A DNA stretch of 64,000 nucleotides, from assembly GCF_018417535.1 (NCBI RefSeq), contig NZ_CP070977.1:1798001-1862000 (forward strand). Reading direction: 5' to 3'. Position 1 is the first letter of the stretch; every line of letters begins with the position of its first letter. The notes beneath the pieces were generated by a model. It did not search any database and was not told the origin of the DNA. It was given only the letters and a program-made list of their open reading frames with translations. This document shows positions 1-8,120 of this stretch, piece by piece. The translations under genes and the position numbers were made by a program. The DNA comes from Burkholderia pyrrocinia (GTDB taxonomy: Bacteria; Pseudomonadota; Gammaproteobacteria; Burkholderiales; Burkholderiaceae).

Positions 1-30
1 CCCCATCGTCGATCTGGCAATCCCTTTCAT
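1..30 (-). CDS. N-terminal start of an unidentified gene leaving the left edge
   Basis: An ATG read on the minus strand at 30 opens a frame that stays open to the window edge and encodes MKGIARSTMG. A strong Shine-Dalgarno-like GGAGG lies five bases upstream of this ATG (about 36-40). Only ten codons are visible, so no function can be given. The gene would be transcribed away from the histidine kinase at 293, making 31-292 a divergent promoter region. I saw no clear -35/-10 pair there. Confidence 0.45.
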   Translation of the reverse strand, partial: MKGIARSTMG

Positions 31-292
31 ACCGACCTCCCCTGACGATAAACAAGGCAATGGCGGTTTCCCTGCCTCGTCAGCGCAGTGTCTTGAATTC
101 GGTCGCGAGCGTCATGGGATGACGCCCCCCAAAGGCCGGTAGGGTATGTCCGCTTGCTGGAATACCCGCTGGCCGGTGCCGGGATATCCCCATGCTCCAA
201 CCCCGCATTCCCCTTGTTGCGGCGTGCGTCGGTCGCGTCCTAGAATGGCAGCAAGCTTACGGTTTCCTGAAAACTGCGCATCGGGAGTTCCC

Positions 293-1420
293 ATGATCGA
301 ACGCCAGCCCGCCAGGCCACAAATCAGGCTGCTCGATCTGATCGATGCGATGCGCAAGCTTCGCGGGGCGGTGCGCGCGGGCGATCGCGGCGCCAGCATC
401 GTCACCGATGCACGCGGCGCCGCCCTTGCCATTCTCACGGCCGACGGAACCTTCGTATCGGCGAATCGCAGCGCCGCGGCGCTGTTCGGCTATTCGAGCG
501 CCGAGCTCGTCGGCAAGCATCTGTTCGACATGGCGCTCGACGATGCCCACGCCGAATTGGCAGACGAATTGTCCAGAGGCGCCGCCCGTCCGTGTCATTC
601 GTTCAACACGATGCTCAGCGGGCGAACCGGCCACTCCGCGCAGTTCATGGTGCACCAGCAGGCGCTTCCCGCCGCGGCAACCAGCGAGCGCCTGTCGCTG
701 ACGCTGTTCGAGGAACCGCCGGCCCTCGAGCCCGAGCCGCACGATGCGGCCGCGGCGCGCTACGCGGGCGTGCCTCACGCCTATCTGCTGATGGGCCAGC
801 AGAAGGAGCGCTACCGGCTTGCCGCGGAATTGCACGACGGGCTCGGTCAGGCGTTGACGCTCATCAAGCTGATGAATGAGGACGCGCTGATGCGCATTCG
901 TCGCGGCGAAATCGACGAGGCGGCGAATCTGCTCGATTCGACGGTGCTCCGGATCCGCGAGACGATCGGCGAAGTACGGCAGATATGCGGTGAATTGCGG
1001 CCGCCCATGCTCGACAAGCTCGGCCTGTCGGCGGCCCTGGCTTCGCTGTGCCGGCGCATCGAGCGCGACGTGAACACGCTGACTGTCGCGTTCAATTGCG
1101 ATGTCGACGACGACGACATACCCGACCATCTGAAGGCGGACATGTTCAGGGTCGCGCAGGAGGCGCTCAACAACATCGTCAAGCATGCGGAGGCGACCGA
1201 GATCGTACTCGGCTTGCGCCACGACGCCGACGGCCTGCTGCTGACGATTCGCGACAACGGCATCGGTTACGAGCATCGCCCGCTGACGACGGAAGACGCG
1301 CACACGGCCGGGCTCGGCCTGATCGGCATGCAGCACCGCGTCGAGTCGCACGGCGGCATGTTCTCGATCCAGTCGTCGGCCACCACGGGCACGCTCATCT
1401 CGGCGAGCTGGGCCTGCTGA
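293..1420 (+). CDS. PAS-domain sensor histidine kinase, NarX/UhpB-type (HisKA_3)
   Basis: Predicted two-component sensor kinase of 375 residues. A PAS fold covers about residues 45-140. The dimerisation and phosphoacceptor helix of the HisKA_3 class follows, with motif ELHDGLGQ and His181. The C-terminal ATPase domain has an N-box near RVAQEALNNIVKHAE, a DNGIGY G1 box and a GLGLIGM G2 box. There is no signal peptide or membrane segment, so it should sense a cytoplasmic cue. The frame is open back to 146, but the ATG at 293 was chosen because GGGAG lies just upstream and the added N-terminus is low in domain character. It converges on the response regulator at 1459, its likely partner. The input signal cannot be told. 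Confidence 0.85.
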   Translation: MIERQPARPQIRLLDLIDAMRKLRGAVRAGDRGASIVTDARGAALAILTADGTFVSANRSAAALFGYSSAELVGKHLFDMALDDAHAELADELSRGAARPCHSFNTMLSGRTGHSAQFMVHQQALPAAATSERLSLTLFEEPPALEPEPHDAAAARYAGVPHAYLLMGQQKERYRLAAELHDGLGQALTLIKLMNEDALMRIRRGEIDEAANLLDSTVLRIRETIGEVRQICGELRPPMLDKLGLSAALASLCRRIERDVNTLTVAFNCDVDDDDIPDHLKADMFRVAQEALNNIVKHAEATEIVLGLRHDADGLLLTIRDNGIGYEHRPLTTEDAHTAGLGLIGMQHRVESHGGMFSIQSSATTGTLISASWAC

Positions 1421-1458
1421 CGCGCGCGATCGCGGTCGGTCCCGCAGTCGATCCGCAG

Positions 1459-2244
1459 TCAATCCTTCACACCGCCGAGCGGATAATCGTCCAGTCTCGC
1501 ATGCGCGCCGGCGTCTTCCGACGGCCCGACGCCGTCGATCGAATGAGTCGGCACGTCGTCCATATTCGGCTCCGCGCACTTCGCCGCGAGCGTGGTCAGC
1601 AGGCCCATGCTCATCGCGACCAGCACCAGTTCCGTCAGGTTCGCGAGATGGAGCTTGTGCATCATGCTCGCACGATACTTCTCGATGGTCTTCGGGCTCA
1701 GATTCAGGTATTGACCGACCTGCCGGTTGGTGCGCCCTTCGGCAATCAGCTTCAGCACGCTACGCTCGCGCGCGGTGAGGATGTCCCAGGCCCTTCTCGG
1801 CGCAGGCATTTCGCGGCCGGTCACGAACGAGTCGACCATGTAGCCGTACACGTCCGCGCTCAGATGCTTCTTCCCCTGCATGACCATGCGCATCGCGAGC
1901 AGCAGTTCGTCGAACGAAACGTCCTTGAGCACGTAACCGTCGACCCCCGCCCGCAGCGCCTCCCGCACATACTCCTCGCTCTGGTGAACCGTGAGCGCGA
2001 TGATCCGGACCGCCGGCGTTCGCCGCTTGATCGTTGCGCACGCATCGATGCCGTTCATCCCGCGCATCGACAGATCCATCAGGATCAGATCGGGAGCCAG
2101 CGCAAGCGCCTGGTGACACGCCTCCTTGCCGTCCCTTGCCTCGCCGACGACATCATAATCGCCTTGCGCGCATAGCATCGACCGGAGGCCATTTCTCAGC
2201 AGGTCATGGTCCTCTGCAATTACGACGCGACATTTGGTATTCAC
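1459..2244 (-). CDS. NarL/LuxR-family response regulator
   Basis: A 261-residue response regulator. The receiver domain starts VVIAEDHD (acidic pocket near residues 11-12), has the phosphoacceptor Asp57 in LILMDLSM and the conserved Lys in VLKD (about 107). The LuxR-type helix-turn-helix covers about 155-200 (LTARERSVLKLIAEG, then SPKTIEKYRASMMHKL). About 50 residues of unassigned tail follow. The start is a GTG at 2244 preceded by GGAGGAAC and a G-run; the longer frame to 2484 adds about 80 residues of non-receiver sequence. It lies convergently 38 bp from the kinase at 293, so the two probably form a pair. Its targets are unknown; the palindrome at 24151 is one candidate. Confidence 0.88.
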   Translation of the reverse strand: MNTKCRVVIAEDHDLLRNGLRSMLCAQGDYDVVGEARDGKEACHQALALAPDLILMDLSMRGMNGIDACATIKRRTPAVRIIALTVHQSEEYVREALRAGVDGYVLKDVSFDELLLAMRMVMQGKKHLSADVYGYMVDSFVTGREMPAPRRAWDILTARERSVLKLIAEGRTNRQVGQYLNLSPKTIEKYRASMMHKLHLANLTELVLVAMSMGLLTTLAAKCAEPNMDDVPTHSIDGVGPSEDAGAHARLDDYPLGGVKD

Positions 2245-2784
2245 GACTATCCCCCCGTTCCTCCATTCCTGCGCGGCGTACCGTATCGGCACGTCCTGCG
2301 CAGTTCCGGAAACGCTCGCTGCGTGGTTTCCCCTGCCCGGATCAATTATTGAAATTCGCGGCAACCGACAGCCATGCGTGTCGCTACAGCAAGGATCGCG
2401 CCACCGCACGCCGAGCCTGCTGCTGCGGCGATCCGGATTCCGCCTGTCTGCGGCGCAACCACGCCGCCCCCTGAAATGTTTCAAAGCTGTATCGATTTCA
2501 TGTTTTTCAGCGCGTCAGTGTGATTACCGATGGCGGGAATGCCACTCGCGTTTCAGCATGGATGAAAACATTCGCGCCGCGACGACGCCAAATCGAGAAG
2601 AAACCAACGATGCGTAGTAAGGATTGTTAATTTACGTTGATTGCGGCCAATTACCCATCGTTACGGCGGTAACAACTTTGCACCATCTTTTTTGGCCGCC
2701 GTTTCGGCCTCGAAGTGTAGGGAGGTGCCCCATTGCCGGTCCGATTTCCCATCGCCGACAATCCAGGTGCAGGAGACCTGGAAG
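2245..2784. other. Divergent intergenic region
   Basis: 540 bp between the divergent response regulator and transglycosylase. No ORF here has a convincing ribosome site or protein-like composition. The stretch near 2480-2700 is markedly more AT-rich than its surroundings, as expected for promoters. An interrupted palindrome GTTAC-GGCG-GTAAC sits at 2660-2673, about 110 bp before the transglycosylase start, and could be an operator. No confident -35/-10 pair was assigned. Confidence 0.5.
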
Positions 2785-3414
2785 ATGCACCGCAGACCTT
2801 TATCCGGATTGGGAATCGCGATCGCTGCCGCATGCGTGGCACTCGGCTCGGCGTGGACGTGCGCCGCGAACGCGCAAATATTCGGCACGGTCACCAGCAA
2901 TGGCACAATCCTCCTCACCAACGAACCCGGCACGACCGGCCTGAAGGTGATCGTCGCGAGCACCGCGCCCGCCCCACCCGACATGAAGCACGCCGCATCG
3001 AAGCTGGTCGGCGGCGCGCTGTCCTCGTTCGCCGACGTGATCGACGAAGCGAGCCGTGCGTTTCGCGTTCCACCCGAACTGCTGCGCGCGGTGATCGACG
3101 TCGAATCGGGATACAACCCGAAGGCGATCTCGGACAAGGGCGCACAAGGGCTCATGCAGTTGATGCCCGACACCGCGCGGCGTTTTTCGAGCGGAGACAT
3201 GTTCAATCCGCGCGACAACGTGCTGGCCGGCGCGCACTATCTGCGCTTCCTGCTCGACCTGTTCAAGGACAACGTCGAACTCACGCTGGCCGCCTACAAT
3301 GCCGGAGAAAACGCCGTGATTCGCGCCGGCTATCGCATTCCGTCGTCGCCGCAAACGCGCGTGTATGTCCCGCGCGTGCTCGCGCGCTACAAGCGGCTCC
3401 TCGCTTCGAGTTGA
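2785..3414 (+). CDS. Exported lytic transglycosylase, SLT family
   Basis: Predicted periplasmic muramidase of 209 residues that would cleave peptidoglycan glycan strands. A signal peptide covers about residues 1-30 (GLGIAIAAACVALGSAW, cleavage near ANA-Q). The SLT domain runs from about 85 to 205. The catalytic Glu107 lies in AVIDVESGYNPKAIS, followed by the family motifs GAQGLMQLMP and LAAYNAGE. The ATG at 2785 follows AGGAG and is preferred over the TTG-led extension from 2641. Residues 31-60 (QIFGTVTSNGTILLTNEPG) resemble the short N-terminal module often fused to proteobacterial SLT proteins. No secretion-system genes adjoin it, so a general cell-wall role is the simplest reading. Confidence 0.9.
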   Translation: MHRRPLSGLGIAIAAACVALGSAWTCAANAQIFGTVTSNGTILLTNEPGTTGLKVIVASTAPAPPDMKHAASKLVGGALSSFADVIDEASRAFRVPPELLRAVIDVESGYNPKAISDKGAQGLMQLMPDTARRFSSGDMFNPRDNVLAGAHYLRFLLDLFKDNVELTLAAYNAGENAVIRAGYRIPSSPQTRVYVPRVLARYKRLLASS

Positions 3415-3544
3415 TGGGTCCGGCTGATGTGTCCGGCGATACGCTCCGCGGCGCCGCAGTCCGTGCGGCGCATGCGAACGCGTTGTTGGACGTCACGCTG
3501 CCGCGACGCTCGACAACATGTGCCGCCCCACCCCGGCCGACGGT

Positions 3545-4054
3545 TCAGGGAAAGGCGGGAATGGTCGGATCTTCGCCTTCGAGATGCGCTTCGGCGTGGT
3601 GAAGCTCGATCAAGTGCTCGATCTCGTGGACCCGGTCCTTCGGAATGTCGAGGATCATCAGCAGCTCGCCGCGCTCGATGCCTTCTTCGAAACGCTTCAG
3701 GCGTGTACTCGGCACGTTGACGCCGATCATCGACGCCGCCCAGGCACCGAAGCCGGCGCCGGACAACGTGATCGTCACGAAACCGGCACCGGCGATCGGC
3801 AAGCCCGCGGGCGGGAACGCCAGCGCGATCAGCCCCAGCAGCACCCCGGTCGCGCAACCGACCACCGTGCCGCGTGCAAGCGACGGCAGCAAGTCGCTGC
3901 GCTGCGTCAGCGTGGCCTCCTGCAAACCATCGTGCACGACGCTGTGATTCGCAATGAAATGAATATGCCGCCACTCGACATGCAGCAACAGCAACTCGTC
4001 GACGATCGACTGCGCGCTTTGCGGCGTCGGCAACAGAAAATAGATGCGTCTCAT
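3545..4054 (-). CDS. Small membrane protein with glycine-rich hydrophobic core (DUF1269-like)
   Basis: A 169-residue protein of unknown function. The N-terminal ~50 residues (MRRIYFLLPTPQSAQSIVDE) look like a small soluble alpha/beta segment. Two hydrophobic glycine/alanine-rich stretches follow at about 62-85 and 88-112, giving a membrane hairpin with glycine-zipper spacing. The C-terminus is acidic and His-rich (EIEHLIELHHAEAHLEGED). This arrangement resembles beta-proteobacterial proteins annotated as DUF1269 or stress-associated membrane proteins, a match made from memory. GGGGGAGTAGTC precedes the ATG. It reads in the same direction as ccsB but 161 bp beyond it, with a palindrome and direct repeats between, so it may have its own promoter. 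Confidence 0.6.
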   Translation of the reverse strand: MRRIYFLLPTPQSAQSIVDELLLLHVEWRHIHFIANHSVVHDGLQEATLTQRSDLLPSLARGTVVGCATGVLLGLIALAFPPAGLPIAGAGFVTITLSGAGFGAWAASMIGVNVPSTRLKRFEEGIERGELLMILDIPKDRVHEIEHLIELHHAEAHLEGEDPTIPAFP

Positions 4055-4137
4055 GACTACTCCCCCAACCCCACCTCACGTCAGGCATGCACCGGCCCCT
4101 CTGACGACATTCTTGTCCGGCGCGCAACCCGCTTGAA

Positions 4138-4206
4138 GTGGGAATTCCCACCGAAACACATGGGTAAAAAACGGTAGGACATCATCCGTAAATGGTAGGA
4201 CATCAT
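4138..4206. repeat. 14-bp perfect palindrome followed by a 13-bp direct repeat pair
   Basis: In the gap between ccsB and the small membrane protein, GTGGGAATTCCCAC at 4138-4151 is a perfect 14-bp palindrome. Downstream, GGTAGGACATCAT occurs twice, at 4173-4185 and 4194-4206, with a 21-bp period (two helical turns). The palindrome lies about 85 bp upstream of the minus-strand ATG at 4054. Such spacing fits operator sites for that gene, but no regulator is identified. Confidence 0.45.
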
Positions 4207-4215
4207 GCGGGCGCG

Positions 4216-5436
4216 TCAAAGCCGTCCGTAGCTGTGCAGCCCGGACAGGAACATGTTGACGCCGAGGAATGCGAAGGTCGTCACGAGCAGCCCGGTGAGC
4301 GCCCACCACGCGGCAACCGCGCTGCGCAGGCCCTTCATCTGCCGCATGTGCAGCCACGCCGCGTAGTTCAGCCACACGATCAGCGCCCAGGTTTCCTTCG
4401 GATCCCAGCTCCAGTAGCCGCCCCATGCCTGGGCCGCCCACATCGCGCCGAGGATCGTCGCGATCGTGAAGAACGCGAAACCGACCGCGATCGACTTGTA
4501 CATCACGTCGTCGAGCACCTCCAGCGTCGGCAGGCGATCGGCGAGCACGCCGCGCGCCTTCATCAGGTACGCGACCGACACCATCGCCGACAGCGCGAAG
4601 CTGCCGTAGCCGATGAAGTTCGCCGGCACGTGGATCTTCATCCACCAGCTCTGCAGCGCAGGCACCAGCGGCTGGATCTGCTGCGCATCGCGCGCGACCG
4701 AGTACCACATCAGGAAGCCGACCGCCGCGCTGATGACCAGCAGCACGAACGCGCCGAGCGAGCGCGTGCCGTAGTGGCCCTCGTAATACAGATAGAGCAG
4801 CGCGGTGATCAGGCTGAACAGGACGAACACCTCGTAGAGGTTCGATACGGGGATATGGCCGACGTCGGCGCCGATCAGGTAGGACTCGTACCAGCGCACC
4901 ATCAGCCCCGTGAAGCCCATCAGCACGGCGACCCACGTGAGCTTCTGGCCGATCGCGGCGCCCGTTTCCGAGCGCGCGAGCAAGCCGATCCAGTAGAAGC
5001 TCGTCGCGAGCACGAACAGCGTGCTCATCCACAGGATCGCCGACTGGCTCGACAGGAAGTACTTAAGGAAGAACACCGAATCGGCACGCGCGAGATCGCC
5101 CTGGTAGATCTGGATCGACAGCAGCGACAGCACGGCGATCGATGCCATCATCAGCCGCGCGGGCTTCCAGCGCCAGCCGAGCGCGACGAGCGCCGGCACG
5201 GTGCCGATCATCACCGCCTTGTCGTAGTAATCCATGTGCGCGTTGTAGTGCACGAGCGCATAGCCCGCGCCCGCCACGAGCGCCAGTGCGAACAGCCAGT
5301 CGATCAGCGACAGGCGCGCGAGGAACGAACGGTCGCCCGGCTCGCACGCACGCACCGCGGCGGACGCGCGTTGTCGCCGATACGGCAGTCTGGCGACCGA
5401 CGTCGCGCCGCCGCGAGAGGATTGCATCGCTTTCAT
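4216..5436 (-). CDS. ccsB: Cytochrome c maturation protein CcsB/ResC type (WWD heme handler)
   Basis: Integral membrane component of System II cytochrome c biogenesis, which carries heme to the periplasm and attaches it to CXXCH motifs. The 406-residue protein has about eight membrane segments. The tryptophan-rich WWD signature WGGYWSWDPKETW is in the C-terminal half, flanked by conserved His-containing segments (KIHVPANFIGY, AAWLHMR). The ATG at 5436 was taken over an ATG at 5427; the ribosome site is weak. The System II partner ResB (Ccs1) is not in this window, so a distant ResB must serve or this copy is specialised. It is the last gene of a minus-strand series that encodes three exported c-type cytochromes, which suggests it helps mature them. 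Confidence 0.88.
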   Translation of the reverse strand: MKAMQSSRGGATSVARLPYRRQRASAAVRACEPGDRSFLARLSLIDWLFALALVAGAGYALVHYNAHMDYYDKAVMIGTVPALVALGWRWKPARLMMASIAVLSLLSIQIYQGDLARADSVFFLKYFLSSQSAILWMSTLFVLATSFYWIGLLARSETGAAIGQKLTWVAVLMGFTGLMVRWYESYLIGADVGHIPVSNLYEVFVLFSLITALLYLYYEGHYGTRSLGAFVLLVISAAVGFLMWYSVARDAQQIQPLVPALQSWWMKIHVPANFIGYGSFALSAMVSVAYLMKARGVLADRLPTLEVLDDVMYKSIAVGFAFFTIATILGAMWAAQAWGGYWSWDPKETWALIVWLNYAAWLHMRQMKGLRSAVAAWWALTGLLVTTFAFLGVNMFLSGLHSYGRL

Positions 5437-5588
5437 GGTATTCACCGGAATGGGACCGCTCGGGGTTGGAAGAAAAAGAGGCGCCCCGCCCCGGGGGAGA
5501 CGAGACACCTAAATGATCACTGTCGGCGCCGGCCACCTGCCCGCCACGCGACACGTGCCGCATGCGACGCCGATTCGGCGGCGCATGC

Positions 5589-6422
5589 TCATTGGTCGGA
5601 CGGCGGGCTCGTCGATGTACCGGTTTCCGGCGAGTTCGTCGGTGCACCGGCCTCCGGCGGGTTCGTCGATACGCCGGTTTCCGGCGGGCCCACCGATACG
5701 CCGGTTTCCGGCGGGCCCACCGATACGCCGGTTTCCGGCGGGTTCGCCGGTACGCCGGCTTTCGGCGGGCTCGCCGGTACGCCGGCTTCCGCCGGAAATG
5801 CCTCGACATAGGCCGCGACGGCGCGCATGTCCTGCTCCGTCATGTTCGCGCATACCGACTTCATGATCGCGCCGCGCGGCCGTGTGTCGGTTTCCCGGAA
5901 AATCCTGAGCTGCTTCACCACGTAGTCCGCATGCTGACCGGCGAGACGCGGAAACCGGCTCATGCCCTCGCCATGCTGCCCATGACACCCGATACAGGCC
6001 ATCACGCCCTTGTCCGGCAGGCCCCCCACGAAAATCGCCTTGCCCGCGTCGACCAGCGTGCGATCGGCGGCTTCGCCCGGCACCGCCTCCTGGCCTGAAA
6101 AATAGGCGGCGAGCTCGTCGATCTGCCTGTCGGTCAGATGCGTGAAGCCCCACATGTACCGCTTCGCGTTCGGATCGGCACGCGCGTGGCTTTTGAAGTC
6201 GGTCAACTGATCGACGAGGTACTCCTTGCGCTGCCCGGCCAGCTTCGGAAACATCGGCGACACCGACACGCCGGTCGCGCCATGGCAGTTCGAGCACACC
6301 TGCAGCGCGATGGTCTTGCCCGGCACCGCCGGGTTGTCGACCTGGCGCGACCGCTCCAGGTCGTGGCAACCCGCCCCGGCCAGCACCATCGCGAGCGAGA
6401 CGATATGGGCCACCTTGTTCAT
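5589..6422 (-). CDS. Diheme cytochrome c lipoprotein with repeat tail
   Basis: A 277-residue c4-like electron carrier. The N-terminus ends in lipobox LAGAGC with Cys19, so the mature protein should be lipid-anchored. Two class I cytochrome domains follow: heme motif CSNCH at 43-47 and CIGCH at 143-147, each with the PKLAGQ/PRLAGQ turn typical of c4 cytochromes. The candidate Met ligands lie in KRYMWGF and AIMKSVCANM. Residues 211-273 are seven tandem 9-residue units rich in Pro, Gly and Val (consensus PETGVSVGP), probably an extended spacer. AGGAGG stands eight bases before the ATG at 6422. It likely passes electrons between the outer-membrane cytochrome-porin encoded just upstream and the inner membrane. 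Confidence 0.88.
   Translation of the reverse strand: MNKVAHIVSLAMVLAGAGCHDLERSRQVDNPAVPGKTIALQVCSNCHGATGVSVSPMFPKLAGQRKEYLVDQLTDFKSHARADPNAKRYMWGFTHLTDRQIDELAAYFSGQEAVPGEAADRTLVDAGKAIFVGGLPDKGVMACIGCHGQHGEGMSRFPRLAGQHADYVVKQLRIFRETDTRPRGAIMKSVCANMTEQDMRAVAAYVEAFPAEAGVPASPPKAGVPANPPETGVSVGPPETGVSVGPPETGVSTNPPEAGAPTNSPETGTSTSPPSDQ
5604..5792 (-). repeat. 27-bp tandem repeat coding for a 9-residue unit, about 7 copies
   Basis: The 3' end of the cytochrome gene consists of seven 27-bp units that keep the frame. On the plus strand the core is ACGCCGGTTTCCGGCGGG, itself containing the near-palindrome CCGGTTTCCGG. Two central units are identical at the protein level (PETGVSVGP), while the outer units have drifted (PKAGVPANP, PEAGAPTNS). 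This is the pattern of a coding minisatellite that expands and contracts by slippage or unequal exchange. Confidence 0.85.
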
Positions 6423-6578
6423 GTCAGACACCTCCTTGCCGCAACTTCCTTCGCCTGCCGAACCGATTCCGTTCGACGACGAGACGTGCCCGCATCGCGA
6501 TGCGATGCGAGATGCGCAACACCCGCCCGCCGCGCGTGCTTCTGTCGGTCCGGTGTGCGGGAAACGCCGGACGGGATG

Positions 6579-7964
6579 TCAAAACGATGCGACCCATAGA
6601 TAGAGAAACAGCGTGTCGTTGTCCCTCGCATTGCGCCCGTTGCCGTCATAGTTGGTCGCCGCGCCGAGGAACCGGGTGAAGTGCGTGTATTGCAGGCCGA
6701 CGCGCACGTACTGAACCGGCATCCAGAAGATTTCCGGGGTCCAGCCCTGCGTATTCGGATGGAAGTTCGCGCTGCCTGAATACATCGTGCTGTCCGGCGT
6801 GCCGGTCGTATTGAAGAACGACAGGCTCACGCCGTACTTGTTCTGGTAGATGTACGACGCCTTGAGCCGCAGCGAGTTGAGATTCGCCGACGGGCTGTCT
6901 CCCAGCACGAAGTTGTTCGGGTCGTGGATGTTCTCGCGCACGTAGCGCGCCTGCGCGGTAATCGTGTGCGGCTCCAGCAGGTACTGGTACTGCGCGTCGA
7001 AACCGTAGTCGCGATAACGCGTGACACCGGTGCCGAAGATCGGGAAATTGTTCGGATCGTTCGGATAAATGTCGACGCTCAGCCCGAACGCGCCAACCAT
7101 CAGGCTATGCGGACCCCATTCGCGCGTCAGCGCGATGCGTGCATACGGGTTGTAGCCGCGCAGATAAACCTGCGGGTGGTCCGGATTCCCCGGCTTGTTC
7201 CCGTGACTCAGGAACGACCAGATGCCGTCGGCCGTGCTGTAGGCGGTCAGCTCGGCATACACCGTCTTGTTCCAGTACAGGTACCCGCCCACGCCGACGA
7301 CCTGCATCGCGAGGCTTCCTTCGAGCACCGGCAGCGCCGGAATGCTGGCGGCCGGGCTGATCGTGGACGCAATGTACGGATAGCCCCAGGCCGGCGCGGT
7401 GTTGAAGACGTCCTGCACGGTCGGATTGTTGTGCACCGTCACGCCGAGGATCAGGTCGTTTGCGCTGGAGATGATCCGGTCGACGAAGCGGAAGTCGGTG
7501 TTGTCCGACGACCAGTGGCCTTTCCATTTGCCGCTACCGTCCTGATGATCGTAGTTCGTATAGGTGAACTGAGCAAATCCGCCGATCTTGTCGGTAATCT
7601 TCCCGGCGAGGAACACGCTCGCGAAATCGAAGATCGGCAGGGCGTTCTTCGGATTGATCTTGTTGCCGCTGGCGTCGGTGTTGCCGCGCGTCGTGCTCAG
7701 ATCGCCGATGGCCATCGCGGCGATCGGAATCGTGCGCTCGCCCAACGTATAGCCGTTCAGCTTGAACATGCGTCCATACGGCGTGAGTTCCGGAAACTGT
7801 CCGCCGGCATGACACGCGACGCAGCTCTGCCCGGTCTGGCGCGCGAAGATCGGCAGCGCCCGCGCGGCCGACACCTGCAGCAACGCGAGCGTCGCGAGCA
7901 CGGCCATCCAGCCGTAATGTCTCCAGCGAGGACGCGCGCGATGGCCGACTAGGAACGTTGTCAT
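6579..7964 (-). CDS. Fused monoheme cytochrome c / outer-membrane porin, Cyc2-like
   Basis: A 461-residue exported protein. A signal sequence (WMAVLATLALLQVSAARA) is followed at once by a short cytochrome segment IFARQTGQSCVACH (Cys48, Cys51, His52) and then FPELTPYGRMFKLNGYTL. The remaining ~390 residues are amphipathic, aromatic-rich strands with beta-barrel character, ending LFLYLWVASF with the terminal Phe typical of outer-membrane barrels. The FARQTG-C-x-x-CH plus GR-x-FKL-x-GYT pattern is that of the Cyc2 family of cytochrome-porins, some of which oxidise Fe(II) at the cell surface. Assignment to an iron-oxidising clade is not possible by eye. The ATG at 7964 follows GGGGGGAAA. Its neighbours are cytochromes and copper oxidases. 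Confidence 0.82.
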   Translation of the reverse strand: MTTFLVGHRARPRWRHYGWMAVLATLALLQVSAARALPIFARQTGQSCVACHAGGQFPELTPYGRMFKLNGYTLGERTIPIAAMAIGDLSTTRGNTDASGNKINPKNALPIFDFASVFLAGKITDKIGGFAQFTYTNYDHQDGSGKWKGHWSSDNTDFRFVDRIISSANDLILGVTVHNNPTVQDVFNTAPAWGYPYIASTISPAASIPALPVLEGSLAMQVVGVGGYLYWNKTVYAELTAYSTADGIWSFLSHGNKPGNPDHPQVYLRGYNPYARIALTREWGPHSLMVGAFGLSVDIYPNDPNNFPIFGTGVTRYRDYGFDAQYQYLLEPHTITAQARYVRENIHDPNNFVLGDSPSANLNSLRLKASYIYQNKYGVSLSFFNTTGTPDSTMYSGSANFHPNTQGWTPEIFWMPVQYVRVGLQYTHFTRFLGAATNYDGNGRNARDNDTLFLYLWVASF

Positions 7965-8120
7965 GGCTGTTTCCCCCCATGCCGTGTGTCGCCCCATTCC
8001 GACGCGATATGCGCACGTCGGACGATGCCTTCATTGTGCGAAGCCCCCGTGAAAGCCGACATGGGGCGACTCCCTCTTTACGCGGTCTGATCCCTACTCC
8101 ATCTCGGCGCGCGCGGCCGC

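Noticed and set aside
2234..2617. 127-codon plus-strand frame between the response regulator and the transglycosylase
   Set aside because: It overlaps the start of the response regulator, has no ribosome site, and shows no domain or leader.
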